A stretch of 64,000 nucleotides of DNA from Massilia sp. ST3 (GCF_018119405.1 NZ_JAGPWC010000014.1:27408-91407); one strand, 5' to 3'; shown: positions 9,789 to 23,180, counted from the first letter of the stretch. A program made the numbers and translations. The notes: generated from the sequence alone by a model not told the origin.

Positions 9789-10100
9789 TCAGGACAGATT
9801 TTCCTGCGGCGAGAGCGCCTTATCCAGCACCGTGTGCATCGCTTCCAGTTTTTGCTTGACTTCGAGGATGGACATGTCCGACAGCGGACCCTGGGGCGAT
9901 TTCACCGACAGGAATTCGGCGGCGACCGACAAGGCCGCCATGACCGCGATGCGGTCGGTGCCCTTGACCTTGCCCGAATCGCGCAGCGCGCACATCTTGC
10001 CGTCGAGGTAATGGACCGCTTCGCGCAGGGTGCGCTCCTCGCCTTCGCGGCAGGCCAGGCGGTAGGGCTGGCCCATGATGGTGACGTCGAGATGGATCAT
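9789..10100 (-). CDS. zapA: Cell division protein ZapA
   Basis: 103 residues. An N-terminal beta-hairpin domain (IHLDVTIMGQPYRLACREGEE) is followed by a long helix forming the dimer/tetramer coiled coil (LSDMSILEVKQKLEAMHTVL). ZapA binds FtsZ and cross-links protofilaments at the Z-ring. The start ATG at 10100 overlaps the stop of the upstream zapB-like gene by four bases (ATGA), so the two are translationally coupled. 6S RNA follows about 50 nt downstream, the standard zapA-ssrS arrangement. Confidence 0.95.
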   Translation of the reverse strand: MIHLDVTIMGQPYRLACREGEERTLREAVHYLDGKMCALRDSGKVKGTDRIAVMAALSVAAEFLSVKSPQGPLSDMSILEVKQKLEAMHTVLDKALSPQENLS

Positions 10101-10339
10101 TGGGTGGCCTCGCTCTCGTCGGCGGCGCCTTCGCCGTCCTCGCCGGGCGGCGGAGGCAGCTGTCCGATCAGGGCCTCGAGCCGGCGCTGGGCTTCCAGCA
10201 GGCGGTCCCTGAAGGAGACGTTCTCGACGCTCAGCAAGTGGTTGGCCTGGCGCAGCAGGTAGTTCTCGGCGCGCAACGACTGGGTCAGCTGGGCGAGCCG
10301 GTCGATTTTGTCTGAGAGGTCTTGGAATTCGGAAATCAT
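10097..10339 (-). CDS. ZapB-like short coiled-coil protein (DUF904/TIGR02449-like)
   Basis: 80 residues, almost entirely one amphipathic coiled coil (MISEFQDLSDKIDRLAQLTQ, then LRAENYLLRQANHLLSVEN), with an acidic C-terminal tail rich in P, E and D. Small coiled-coil proteins of this size directly upstream of zapA resemble ZapB, which acts in Z-ring assembly with ZapA. Sequence conservation in such short coiled coils is weak, so the assignment leans on position and shape. The four-base overlap with zapA supports a joint role. Confidence 0.8.
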   Translation of the reverse strand: MISEFQDLSDKIDRLAQLTQSLRAENYLLRQANHLLSVENVSFRDRLLEAQRRLEALIGQLPPPPGEDGEGAADESEATQ

Positions 10340-10535
10340 TCGACACTATAGGACCGAGATGGATTTTCAGTCAACCGAATCGCTGTGAAAATGGCAACTG
10401 GCACCCGTGCGGCGTGAAACCCTGCGCGGGTGTACCCTGCCCCGCTGGTCAGGCCGCCACTGCCCCGCCAGAGGGGCAATCCCTCCATTAAATTGTGATA
10501 TCGCAAAAAGATCAGTTAAACAAGCCACACTGTGG

Positions 10536-10565
10536 CTTGAAATGGGTACTTATCGTCCCTATAAT
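10536..10565 (+). promoter_or_regulatory. groESL promoter (sigma-70, possibly overlapping sigma-32)
   Basis: TTGAAA (10537-10542) and a perfect TATAAT (10560-10565) are separated by 17 bp, an excellent sigma-70 promoter. The same bases also read CTTGAAA, 14 bp, CCCTATAAT, which fits a heat-shock sigma-32 promoter. The last base of the -10 box is the first base of the CIRCE operator. The rest of the 10340-10681 gap holds only the zapB-like leader and a 5' untranslated region of about 110 nt. Confidence 0.85.
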
Positions 10566-10591
10566 TAGCACTCGTTAGTAGAGAGTGCTAA
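10565..10591. promoter_or_regulatory. CIRCE operator (HrcA binding site)
   Basis: Perfect inverted repeat TTAGCACTC (10565-10573), 9-bp spacer, GAGTGCTAA (10583-10591), identical to the CIRCE consensus. HrcA bound here would block the adjacent promoter and release it on heat shock. No hrcA gene is in the window. Confidence 0.97.
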
Positions 10592-10681
10592 CAACTCTTT
10601 GCAGCCGACGCAAGCCGGGGAAAACCTGGATGCGGCGGCAATTGATAGCTAGTCAAACCACTGAAATATAAGGAGTTTTGC

Positions 10682-10972
10682 ATGAACCTTCGTCCTCTGC
10701 ACGATCGCGTAATCGTGAAGCGTCTCGACCAGGAAACCAAAACTGCATCCGGCCTCATCATCCCTGATGCAGCCGCCGAGAAGCCGGACCAGGGTGAGGT
10801 GCTCGCCATCGGTAACGGCAAGGTGCAGGATAACGGCCAGGTCCGTCCGCTGGAAGTGAAGGTCGGCGACCGCGTGCTGTTCGGCAAGTACTCCGGCCAG
10901 GCCGTCAAGGTCAACGGCGAAGAGCTGCTGGTGATGCGCGAAGAAGACATCATGGCCGTCGTGGCCCAGTAA
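10682..10972 (+). CDS. groS: Co-chaperonin GroES
   Basis: 96 residues, standard length. [18 protein letters not shown] at the start and the mobile loop [17 protein letters not shown] are canonical. The heptameric lid closes the GroEL folding chamber. AAGGAG lies 7 nt upstream of the ATG. Transcribed from the CIRCE-controlled promoter and followed 47 nt later by groEL. Confidence 0.99.
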   Translation: MNLRPLHDRVIVKRLDQETKTASGLIIPDAAAEKPDQGEVLAIGNGKVQDNGQVRPLEVKVGDRVLFGKYSGQAVKVNGEELLVMREEDIMAVVAQ

Positions 10973-10986
10973 TCCTCCCCCCTTAG

Positions 10987-12666
<1,680 letters not shown>

Positions 12667-12715
12667 TTGCCCCCCCGGCGGCCTGGCGCGGGCGACCGCG
12701 CCGTCCTCCACACGA

Positions 12716-12751
12716 AAAAGCCCGCAAGGTTCGCGCCTTGCGGGCTTTTTG
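12716..12751 (+). terminator. groESL terminator
   Basis: AAAAAGCCCGCAAGG pairs with CCTTGCGGGCTTTTT around a 6-nt loop (TTCGCG); T-rich tail. Long near-perfect stem that may work in both directions. Confidence 0.92.
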
Positions 12752-12838
12752 TTTGTGCATCCGGCTGGCGGCGAGCTCAGCTGTTGCCGGGCGAACACGC
12801 TTGGTTTAGTATGACCGCGTCACCTCACGAGGCCCGCC

Positions 12839-13306
12839 ATGTCCCATCCCGCCGCTGTTTCTCCTTCCCTGCGCCTGCTGTTCGTTTCGCTGGCGCTGGC
12901 CTGCGCTGTCGCCGGCTGCAAGCGCGCCGAGCGCAAGGAGCCGGCCAAGCCGGCGGCCGAGCAGCCCGCCGCGCCGGTGGTCCGCACCAAGGAGCAGGCC
13001 ATGGGCTCGCTGCTGGCGCTGCCCGAGCTGAAGGCCTGGTCGAACCAGATCGAGCAGCGTTCCGGCGGCAAGGCGCATGGGGCGGTGATCGAAGACGATC
13101 CGATTCCACGCGAGATCAACGGAAAAAAATACTACCAGCTGACCTTCGTGGAGAACCGCGCCGAGGACGTGCGCCGGCGCGAGAGCTTCCTGGTGGCGCA
13201 GAGCGGGGATGAGATCCTGGTCGAGGATGTGGAGACGGACAAGCTGCTCAGCCTGCAGGAGTGGCGGCGCAAGATCAAGCGGGTGGAGTTGAAGAGCGCG
13301 GATTGA
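12839..13306 (+). CDS. Putative lipoprotein, function unknown
   Basis: 155 residues. The signal peptide ends in a lipobox (AVAGC), and the mature part starts KRAERKEPAKPAAEQ, a flexible Ala/Pro/Lys linker. A compact domain of about 100 residues follows (GKKYYQLTFVENRAEDVRRR, later SLQEWRRKIK). GAGG lies 6 nt before the ATG. It stands alone between the groESL terminator and a paired repeat. I do not recognise the domain; localisation to a membrane by lipid anchor is the only supported statement. Confidence 0.75.
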   Translation: MSHPAAVSPSLRLLFVSLALACAVAGCKRAERKEPAKPAAEQPAAPVVRTKEQAMGSLLALPELKAWSNQIEQRSGGKAHGAVIEDDPIPREINGKKYYQLTFVENRAEDVRRRESFLVAQSGDEILVEDVETDKLLSLQEWRRKIKRVELKSAD

Positions 13307-13321
13307 TCGGGAACGGTGGCT

Positions 13322-13431
13322 GTAGGGTGGACGGCTCTGCCGTCCACGCGTTCAACCAACGTATGCCGGCCCGTGCGCGACACCGGAACGGCTAACTATC
13401 ACCGCGTGGGCGGGAAACCCGCCCACCCTAC
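13322..13431. repeat. Paired REP-like element, family 1, copy 1 (110 bp)
   Basis: Left unit GTAGGGTGGACGGC-TCT-GCCGTCCACGCG and right unit CGCGTGGGCGGG-AAA-CCCGCCCACCCTAC are hairpins in inverted orientation, starting with GTAGGGTGG and ending with CCACCCTAC. About 50 bp separate them. The other copies are at 18796, 57343 and 63061. It sits between the convergent lipoprotein and glk-hexR genes, where it could act as a terminator or mRNA stabiliser. Confidence 0.9.
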
Positions 13432-13446
13432 AGCGAGCGCTACCTC

Positions 13447-15303
13447 TTAGCTATCCAGGTGCGAAATGAGCAGCCGGTGCGGCTCCCCACCCTGCCCATG
13501 CTGCCCATCCACCGAAATCCCCACCGCCACGATGTCGATCAGCAGCAACTGCAGGATGCGCGAGATCATCGACAGGAAGCTGCTGCTGTCCTCCGCGTGA
13601 TCCACCGCCAGGCAGACGCTCGCCTTGCGCGCCAGCGGCGACTGGCTGTTGCTGATCGCGATCACGTCGGCGCCCGCCGCGCGCGCCGCGTCGACGGCCT
13701 CGAGCAGCTCGGGCACATTCCCTGAATTTGATACCGCGATCACCACGTCGCCCGGCCCCAGCAGCTCGGCGGCCAGCTTGAACAGGTGCGCGTCGCCATA
13801 CAGCGCCGTCGGGATCCGGAAGCGGAAGAACTTGTGCTGCCCGTCCAGCGCCACCGCGCGCGCATTGCCCACCGCGTAGAACTCGACGCGCCGCGCCTTG
13901 CTCACCAGTTCGATCGCGCGGTCGAGCGAGCGCACGTCGAGCTGGTCGCGGAAGCGCAGGATGGCCGACACCGTGTTGTCGATCACCTTGGCCGACAGGT
14001 CGTGGGTGCTGTCGCTGGTGCGCACCTGGCTGTGGCGCACGGGGATCGAGCCGGTCAGGCTGGAGGCGAACTTCAGCTTGAACTCGGCCAGGCCCTGGAA
14101 GCCCAGCGAACGGCAGAAGCGGATCACGGTCGGCTGGCTCACGTCGGCCAGGCGCGCGATCTCGGCGATCGGCTCGTTGAGCACCATGCGCGGCTGTTCG
14201 ATCACCAGGGTGGCGACACGCTGCTCGGCCGGCGAGAGTTCGTGGCGCAGCTGCTGGATGCGTTCCATCAGGGTGTTGGCGCCGCTCCTGCCGCGCAGGT
14301 GCTCGGCCAGGATGGTCGCCACGCCGTGGAAGGCGGGGTTGGGCGTGGTGATGACGTAGGTCGGGATGTCCGCCAGGTAGGTCGAGAAGCGCCCCTTGGC
14401 CTCGAAGCGCGCGCGGAAGGGCGAGCGCAGGAACCACTCGCCCATGCGCGGCACGATGCCGCCGCCGATGAAGATGCCGCCAAAGGCGCCCAGGGTCACC
14501 GCCAGGTTGGCCGCCGCCCCGCCCAGCATGCCGCAGAAGCATTCCAGCACCTCCAGGCACAGCGGATCGTCGGTTTCCAGCGCGCCGGCCACGATGGCGG
14601 CCGGGTCGCGCGCGGGCGCGTCGACGCCGTTGCGCTGGGCCAGGGCGCGGTAGATGATCTCCATGCCCGGGCCCGAGATCAGGCGCTCGTTCGAGACGTG
14701 GCGCCACTCGCGCCACGCATATTGCAGGATCGCGAACTCGCGCTCGTCGGCCGGCGCGAAGTTCACGTGGCCGCCCTCCGAGCCCAGGGTGACGAAACCG
14801 TCGGCGGTCGGGATCACGCCCGACACGCCCAGGCCTGTGCCCGGGCCCAGCACGCCGATCACGGCGTTCGAGGCCGGCTTGCCCTGCCCCACCTGCATCA
14901 GGTCTTCCTGCGCGAAGCCGGGGATGGCCATGGCCAGCGCGGTAAAGTCGTTGACGATCAGGAGGGTCTGCAGCCCCAGCTCGCGGCGCACGGCGTCGGT
15001 CGAGAACTCCCAGGCGCGGTTGGTCATGCGCACGAAATCGCCGCTGATGGGGTTCGCCACCGCGAAGGCGGCGTGGTGCAGTTTCAGCTCCGCGTGGTCG
15101 CGCAGGTAGTGGCGCAGCAGCGGAACGATGCCAGGAAAATCGTCGCAGCGCAGTACGCTCACCGCGCGGAACTGGCCCGGCGCGGTCTGCAGCGCGAAGC
15201 GCGCATGGGTCGCCCCGATATCGGCCAGCAGGCGCGGACCGTCCGCGAAGGCAGCCCGGGCGAACTTGTCCGGGTCCTGGTCCACGCGCGGCGGGCCGCC
15301 CAT
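13447..15303 (-). CDS. Bifunctional glucokinase / HexR-type (RpiR) regulator fusion, copy 1
   Basis: 618 residues in two parts. The first 330 or so are a ROK-independent glucokinase (Glk family): phosphate-binding LLADIGATHARFAL, catalytic LIVNDFTALA and GVLGPGTGLGVSG. After residue 335 comes an RpiR helix-turn-helix (IAEIARLADVSQPTVIRFCR) and a SIS sugar-phosphate-binding domain (VIAVSNSGNVPELLEAVDAA). This fusion is known from Burkholderiales. The kinase makes glucose 6-phosphate; HexR-type regulators sense KDPG or a related sugar phosphate and control glucose/Entner-Doudoroff genes. Its start shares one base with the stop of the alpha-glucosidase gene (TGATG), so glucose release and phosphorylation are made together. 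A close paralogue lies at 23872-25728. Confidence 0.95.
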   Translation of the reverse strand: MGGPPRVDQDPDKFARAAFADGPRLLADIGATHARFALQTAPGQFRAVSVLRCDDFPGIVPLLRHYLRDHAELKLHHAAFAVANPISGDFVRMTNRAWEFSTDAVRRELGLQTLLIVNDFTALAMAIPGFAQEDLMQVGQGKPASNAVIGVLGPGTGLGVSGVIPTADGFVTLGSEGGHVNFAPADEREFAILQYAWREWRHVSNERLISGPGMEIIYRALAQRNGVDAPARDPAAIVAGALETDDPLCLEVLECFCGMLGGAAANLAVTLGAFGGIFIGGGIVPRMGEWFLRSPFRARFEAKGRFSTYLADIPTYVITTPNPAFHGVATILAEHLRGRSGANTLMERIQQLRHELSPAEQRVATLVIEQPRMVLNEPIAEIARLADVSQPTVIRFCRSLGFQGLAEFKLKFASSLTGSIPVRHSQVRTSDSTHDLSAKVIDNTVSAILRFRDQLDVRSLDRAIELVSKARRVEFYAVGNARAVALDGQHKFFRFRIPTALYGDAHLFKLAAELLGPGDVVIAVSNSGNVPELLEAVDAARAAGADVIAISNSQSPLARKASVCLAVDHAEDSSSFLSMISRILQLLLIDIVAVGISVDGQHGQGGEPHRLLISHLDS

Positions 15304-16940
15304 CAGCGGCTCGCCGGAAGGGCGCCGAACCAGGCGCCGTAAGGCGGCAGCGTCACCTTGCCGCCGCTGGCCTGGCCAGGCAGGCCGTGGGTATCCAGCA
15401 GCGTGGCATGGGCGCTCTCGGGCCAGTCGAAGCTGACTTCGCGATTCGACAGGTTGAAGGCGGCCAGCACGCTGTCCATCCCTGCGACCTCGCGGCGCAG
15501 CGCCAGGATGGGCTCGGGCGCGTCGAAGAAGGCGATCTCGCCGCGGGTCAGCTGCGGCATGCCGCGGCGCCAGGCGATGAAGCGGCGCTGGAAGTTCAGC
15601 ATCGAATCCGGGTCCTTGTCCTGGGCTTCGACGTTGGCCGCGCGGTGCGGCTCGGCCACCGGCAGCCAGGGCTTGCCGCTGGTGAAGCCGGCGTTCGGCG
15701 CCTCGGCGGTCCAGGGCATCGGGGTGCGGCAGCCGTCGCGGCCCTTGAACTCGGGCCAGAAGGTGATGCCGTAGGGGTCCTGCAGCAGCTCGTAGGGCAC
15801 GTCGGCTTCGGGCAGCGCCAGCTCGTCGCCCTGGTAGAGGCAGGGCGTGCCCTTGAGCGAGAGCTGCATCGCCAGCACCAGCTTGGCCAGCGCCGGGGTG
15901 GCATCGGGACCGCCCCAGCGGGTCATGACGCGGATCGCATCGTGGTTGCCGACCGACCAGGAGGCCCAGCCATCCTTCACTCGCTCGTTGAAATCCTCGA
16001 CCTGCTTGCGGATATGCGCGGCCGTGAAGACCGGCGTGAGCAGGTTGAAGCTGTAGGCCATGTGCAGTTTGTCGCCGCCTTCGGTGTACTCGGCCATCTG
16101 CTGGAGCGCGTCGTCCGAGCTGACTTCGCCGATCGAGACCGCCTTGAATTCGTCCAGCTGGGCGCGCACGCGCTGCAGGAAGGCAATGTTCTCGGGCTGG
16201 GTCTTATCGTAGATATGGGCCTGCATCCCGTAGGGATTGACGTCGGTGACGGTCGAGGTGTCGCGCACCAGGGCCGGCGGGTTGCTGCGCAGCTGGCGGT
16301 CGTGGAAGTGGAACACGCAGGCATCCATGCGCACGCCGTCGACACCGCGCTCGAGCCAGAAGCGCTGGGCGTCCAGATGGGCCTGCTGCACCGCCGGGTT
16401 GTGGAAGTTGAGCTGCGGCTGGCTGACCAGGAAGTTGTGCATGTAGTACTGCTTGCGGCGGGTATCCCATTGCCAGGCCGAGCCGCCGAACACCGACAGC
16501 CAGTTGTTGGGCGGGTTGCCGTCCGGGAGCGGGTCGGCCCACACGTACCAGTCCGACTTCGGATTGTCGCGGCTCGAACGGCTCTCGACGAACCAGGGAT
16601 GCGTGTCGGCGGTGTGCGACATCACCTGGTCGATCATGATCTTCAGGCCCAGGCTGTGCGCCTTGGCCACCAGGCGGTCGAAGTCGGCCAGGTTGCCGAA
16701 CAGCGGATCGACGTCGCAGTAGTCGGCGATGTCGTAGCCGAAGTCCTTCATCGGCGACTTGAAGAAGGGAGACAGCCAGACGATGTCCACGCCCAGGCTG
16801 GCAATGTAGTCGAGTTTCTCGGTGATGCCGGCCAGGTCGCCCACGCCGTCGCCATTCGTGTCGAGATAGCTGCGGGGATATACCTGGTAGATGATGGCTT
16901 CGCGCCACCAGTTCGGATTGCTTTGCGAAGTCTGGGTCAT
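15303..16940 (-). CDS. GH13 alpha-glucosidase (oligo-1,6-glucosidase/maltase type)
   Basis: 545 residues and no signal peptide, hence cytoplasmic. WWREAIIYQVYPRSYLDTNG opens the (beta/alpha)8 barrel. The GH13 residues are present: nucleophile Asp in GVDGVRMDACVF, acid/base Glu in SIGEVSSDD and the third Asp in WSVGNHDAIRV. It would hydrolyse maltose and short maltodextrins or isomaltose to glucose. The ATG at 16940 is chosen because the protein family begins close to it; an in-frame TTG at 16970 is possible and neither has a strong ribosome site. Coupled to glk-hexR downstream and divergent from the POT transporter gene. Confidence 0.93.
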   Translation of the reverse strand: MTQTSQSNPNWWREAIIYQVYPRSYLDTNGDGVGDLAGITEKLDYIASLGVDIVWLSPFFKSPMKDFGYDIADYCDVDPLFGNLADFDRLVAKAHSLGLKIMIDQVMSHTADTHPWFVESRSSRDNPKSDWYVWADPLPDGNPPNNWLSVFGGSAWQWDTRRKQYYMHNFLVSQPQLNFHNPAVQQAHLDAQRFWLERGVDGVRMDACVFHFHDRQLRSNPPALVRDTSTVTDVNPYGMQAHIYDKTQPENIAFLQRVRAQLDEFKAVSIGEVSSDDALQQMAEYTEGGDKLHMAYSFNLLTPVFTAAHIRKQVEDFNERVKDGWASWSVGNHDAIRVMTRWGGPDATPALAKLVLAMQLSLKGTPCLYQGDELALPEADVPYELLQDPYGITFWPEFKGRDGCRTPMPWTAEAPNAGFTSGKPWLPVAEPHRAANVEAQDKDPDSMLNFQRRFIAWRRGMPQLTRGEIAFFDAPEPILALRREVAGMDSVLAAFNLSNREVSFDWPESAHATLLDTHGLPGQASGGKVTLPPYGAWFGALPASR

Positions 16941-17082
16941 GGCTGAGGTCCGGTGGGAAATGTTAGCCAATATACAGGATGAAAGAAAACTTTACAATTC
17001 AAGATCCGGAGCCGCTTTAGTCATTTATTCGTTCATATTCAAAGACTTGCAAATTTTCTTTGCATATACGCAACAACTTGCT

Positions 17083-17097
17083 CGTAACTAAACTACG
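17083..17097. promoter_or_regulatory. Weak candidate HexR-like operator
   Basis: CGTAACTAAACTACG has GTA/TAC ends and the right half ACTACG seen in the site at 42022. It lies between the divergent alpha-glucosidase and POT genes. It is weaker than the other copies and is offered only because of its position. Confidence 0.35.
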
Positions 17098-17199
17098 TAA
17101 CATCCAGGCTAACAACATGGCGGCAAGATATTTTTATTGCAAAGTAGCTCAGCCTCGGCATAGGATCGCGTCTGTTTCGCACAACGGGAAAACGAAGCC

Positions 17200-18792
17200 A
17201 TGACTTCACCAGCCACCTCCGCCGCCATCAGCGGCGCCGGGCGCATGCCGCGCCAGATCCCCTTCATCATCGCCAACGAAGGCTGCGAACGCTTCAGCTT
17301 CTATGGGATGCGCAACATCCTGACGCCCTTCCTGATCTCGACCCTGCTGCTGTTCGTGGCCGAGTCCGAGCGCACCGGCGAAGCCAAGCACGTGTTCCAT
17401 ACCTTCATGATGGGCGTGTATTTCTTCCCGCTGCTGGGCGGCTGGCTGGCCGACCGCTACTACGGCAAGTACAACACCATCTTCTGGTTCAGCCTGATCT
17501 ACTGCGCCGGCCACGCCTGCCTGGCCCTGTTCGAGGACAGCGTCAACGGTTTCTACTTCGGCCTGTTCCTGATCGCCTTCGGCTCGGGCGGCATCAAGCC
17601 CCTGGTGGCCTCCTTCGTGGGCGACCAGTTCGACAAGACCAACAAGGACAAGGCGAAGGTCGTGTTCGACGCCTTCTACTGGATCATCAACTTCGGCTCC
17701 TTCTTCGCCTCGCTCCTGATGCCGATCTTCCTGCGCGACTACGGACCCTCGGTGGCCTTCGGCATCCCGGGCATCCTGATGTTCATCGCCACCATGATCC
17801 TGTGGAGCGGCAAGCGCAAGTACGTGCACGTGCCGCCGGCGCCGAGCAATCCGCATTCCTTCCTGCGCGTGGTGCGCACCGCCCTGCTGGCCCGGCAGCC
17901 CGGCCAGGGGCGCCCCGGCCTGGTGGTGGCCGCCATCGGTGCGCTGGCCGCCCTGTTCTCGCTGGCCATGACGCCCAAGTGGGGCTTCGTGATCGCCGCC
18001 TGCACCGCCCTGGTGTTCCTGCTGGCGTTCGTGGGCATCGGCGCCTCGATGCAGCTGGAGCGCGCCCGTGGCCAGCATCCCGGCGAGGCGGTGGACGGCG
18101 TGCGCGCCGTGCTGCGCATCCTGATCGTGTTCGGCCTGGTCACGCCGTTCTGGTCCCTGTTCGACCAGAAGGCCTCGACCTGGATCGTGCAGGCCAACGC
18201 CATGAGCAACGAAGTCAGCCTCCTGGGCTACAGCTTCACCATCATCCCGGCCCAGATGCAGGCCCTGAACCCGCTGCTGGTGATGCTGCTCATCCCCTTC
18301 AACAACTTCGCCCTGTTCCCGCTGCTGCGCGCCATCGGCCTCGAGCCGACCCCGCTGCGCCGCATGACGGCCGGCATCGCCCTGTCGGCGGCGGCCTGGG
18401 TGGTGGTCGGCAACCTGCAGGTGCAGCTCGACGCCGGCGACCCGGTCTCGATCGCCTGGCAGATCCTGCCCTACGCCCTGCTGACCCTGGGCGAAGTGCT
18501 GGTCTCGGCCACCGGCCTGGAATTCGCGTACAGCCAGGCCCCGGCCTCGATGAAGGGCGTGATCATGGCGCTGTGGTACCTGGCGGTCACGGTCGGCAAC
18601 CTGTGGGTGCTGATCGTGAACGCGGGCGTCAAGAACGACGCGGTGATCGCCCATATCGAGAATTCGGGCGTGGGCGTGATCGCCTTCCAGATGTATTTCT
18701 TCGCCGCCTTCGCCTTGCTGGCGGCGGCGATGTTCGGATGGTACGCGACGCGGTACAAGATGGTGGACCACTATCGCGGCGCCGCAGCGTAA
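17200..18792 (+). CDS. POT/PTR2-family proton-coupled oligopeptide symporter
   Basis: 530 residues and 12-14 hydrophobic helices. The family proton-coupling motif ExxERF is present (NEGCERFSFYGMR, Glu27, Glu30, Arg31), as is the second PTR2 signature FYWIINFGSFFA. Members import di- and tripeptides with protons; some related proteins take other small solutes. It is divergent from the alpha-glucosidase/glk-hexR operon and lies within the glucan island, so a role in carbon or nitrogen supply during growth on polymers is possible but not shown. A REP-like element starts 4 nt after the stop codon. The ribosome site is weak. Confidence 0.92.
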   Translation: MTSPATSAAISGAGRMPRQIPFIIANEGCERFSFYGMRNILTPFLISTLLLFVAESERTGEAKHVFHTFMMGVYFFPLLGGWLADRYYGKYNTIFWFSLIYCAGHACLALFEDSVNGFYFGLFLIAFGSGGIKPLVASFVGDQFDKTNKDKAKVVFDAFYWIINFGSFFASLLMPIFLRDYGPSVAFGIPGILMFIATMILWSGKRKYVHVPPAPSNPHSFLRVVRTALLARQPGQGRPGLVVAAIGALAALFSLAMTPKWGFVIAACTALVFLLAFVGIGASMQLERARGQHPGEAVDGVRAVLRILIVFGLVTPFWSLFDQKASTWIVQANAMSNEVSLLGYSFTIIPAQMQALNPLLVMLLIPFNNFALFPLLRAIGLEPTPLRRMTAGIALSAAAWVVVGNLQVQLDAGDPVSIAWQILPYALLTLGEVLVSATGLEFAYSQAPASMKGVIMALWYLAVTVGNLWVLIVNAGVKNDAVIAHIENSGVGVIAFQMYFFAAFALLAAAMFGWYATRYKMVDHYRGAAA

Positions 18793-18795
18793 ACC

Positions 18796-18906
18796 GTAGG
18801 GTGGACGGCTCTGCCGTCCACGCGTTCAACCCGCTTCCAAATCATTCCTGATGACGGCAATGCCCCGGCCGCTTGAACGCGTGGACGGGGGACCCGTCCA
18901 CCCTAC
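18796..18906. repeat. Paired REP-like element, family 1, copy 2, abutting the pullulanase start
   Basis: 111 bp, GTAGGGTGGACGGC...CCGTCCACCCTAC. The right hairpin is GTGGACGGG (18881-18889), loop GGA, CCCGTCCAC (18893-18901). It ends 5 nt before the ATG of the pullulanase gene, so the only purine-rich stretch that could serve as its ribosome site is inside the hairpin. Confidence 0.92.
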
Positions 18907-21630
<2,724 letters not shown>

Positions 21631-21642
21631 GGGAGCGTTGGT

Positions 21643-22005
21643 TCAGCCCGGCGCGACCGGCTGGATCCGGCCCGGGTCGGCCTGGGCCGGCGTCGATTGG
21701 CCCTCGATCAGCCGGGCGATCTCGACCGATCCCTTCTCGTCGAAGATCGGACACTCCTCGGCCAGCCGCACCGCTTCGTTGAAGTCGGGCGCGGCGATGA
21801 TGGCGTAGCCGGAAAGCGAAGCACTGTTGAGTTTCGGGCCGCGCAGGCGGCTCGGCACCTCGACGCTGCTGCGCGCCAGGCCGCCGCGGTCGACCAGGGC
21901 CGAGCCCAGGCCGTTGAACCAGGCGTCCCAGCGGACGGTATCGTGTTGCGGGCCTTCCGCCTCGTCGACGGTCGCCCCTCGGAAAACGACCAGGTATCGT
22001 TCCAT
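21643..22005 (-). CDS. YciI-like (YCII/DGPF-related) small protein
   Basis: 120 residues beginning MERYLVVFRGATVDE, with the ferredoxin-like fold typical of YCII-related proteins (SGYAIIAAPDFNEAVRLAEE) and a short proline-rich tail. GAGGAG lies 6 nt before the ATG at 22005. Such proteins are often near ECF sigma factors, which is not the case here. Function unknown. Convergent with the pullulanase gene. Confidence 0.8.
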   Translation of the reverse strand: MERYLVVFRGATVDEAEGPQHDTVRWDAWFNGLGSALVDRGGLARSSVEVPSRLRGPKLNSASLSGYAIIAAPDFNEAVRLAEECPIFDEKGSVEIARLIEGQSTPAQADPGRIQPVAPG

Positions 22006-22163
22006 GCCGGCTCCTCTACGGTGATGTGCGCATGCCAAAACCTTAACAGAAGGCCTGGGCGGATGACGCACCGCTGCAGCGCCCACCATATGTATCCATT
22101 TGTCATGGACAGTCCGGCAATCCGGCGCTAGGCTGGTCCATCCCGACTTGTCCAGGATTTGCC

Positions 22164-23141
22164 ATGCCTTCCCTGCTCCATCGTTTGCGCCTTGCCTGCG
22201 CCCTGCCGCTGGCCTTCGCCGCCGGCATCGCGATCGCCGCGCAGCCCGCCGCCGACCACCACCAGCACCTGTTCAGCCCCGGCATCATCGCCCTGATCAA
22301 TGCCGGCCCCACCGGGCCGCAACCCATCTCGGCCGACGACCTGGTAGGCTACCTGGACACCGCCGGCATCCGGCGCGCGGCGGTGATGTCGGTGGCCTAC
22401 ATGTACGGCCGCCCGTCGCGGGTGATCGAGGACGAATACGGCAAGGTGAAGGCCGAGAACGACTGGACCGCGGCCCAGGTGGCCAAGTATCCGGAGCGCT
22501 TGCGCGCCTTCTGCGGCTTCAATCCCCTCAAGGATTACGCACTGGCCGAACTGGAGCGCTGCGCGGCCCATCCGCAGCTGCGCTACGGAATCAAGATGCA
22601 CTTCGGGAATTCCGACGTCCAGCTGGAGAAGGCGGAGCACATCGCGAAGCTGAAGGAAATCTTCCGCGCCGCCAACCGCCACCGCATGGCGATCGCCGTG
22701 CACCTGCGGGCCTCGATCTCGCAAAAGCGCCCGTATGGCGAAGCCCAGGCGCGCGCCTTCCTCGAACAGCTGATGCCGCTGGCGGCCGACATCCCGGTGC
22801 AGGTGGCGCACTTCGCCGGCGCCGGGCCGGGCTATGAAGACCCGCCGGCCAACGAAGTCATGCGCGTGTTCGCCGAGGCCGCGGCCAAGCACGATCCGAA
22901 CACGCGCCAGCTCTACTTCGACGTCGCCTCGATCGCCACGCCGTCCATCACGCCGGAGCATGCGCGCGAGATGGTGCAGCGGATCCGCCAGGTGGGGGTC
23001 GGCAAGGTGCTGTTCGGGTCGGACGCGGCGACGCCGACCAACATGCGGCCGCGCGAGGCGTGGGCGGCATTCGCGGCGCTGCCCTTGACGAAAGAGGAGA
23101 TCGAGCGGGTCGCGGGCAACCTCGCCCCCTACCTGCGCTGA
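22164..23141 (+). CDS. Exported amidohydrolase-2 family protein
   Basis: 325 residues. The signal peptide (CALPLAFAAGIAIAAQ) indicates export. The mature protein is a TIM-barrel metal hydrolase of the amidohydrolase-2 group: metal-site DHHQHLFSP, later KMHFGNSDV, VAHFAGAGPG and a terminal KVLFGSDAATPTN carrying the conserved Asp. Family members hydrolyse or decarboxylate small organic acids and lactones; an exported version has no obvious substrate. CAGGA precedes the ATG. It lies in the glucan island but shares no operon with its neighbours. Confidence 0.82.
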   Translation: MPSLLHRLRLACALPLAFAAGIAIAAQPAADHHQHLFSPGIIALINAGPTGPQPISADDLVGYLDTAGIRRAAVMSVAYMYGRPSRVIEDEYGKVKAENDWTAAQVAKYPERLRAFCGFNPLKDYALAELERCAAHPQLRYGIKMHFGNSDVQLEKAEHIAKLKEIFRAANRHRMAIAVHLRASISQKRPYGEAQARAFLEQLMPLAADIPVQVAHFAGAGPGYEDPPANEVMRVFAEAAAKHDPNTRQLYFDVASIATPSITPEHAREMVQRIRQVGVGKVLFGSDAATPTNMRPREAWAAFAALPLTKEEIERVAGNLAPYLR

Positions 23142-23180
23142 AGGTAAGATAGCGGCTGCCCAACAAGCGAAGGAGCATCC

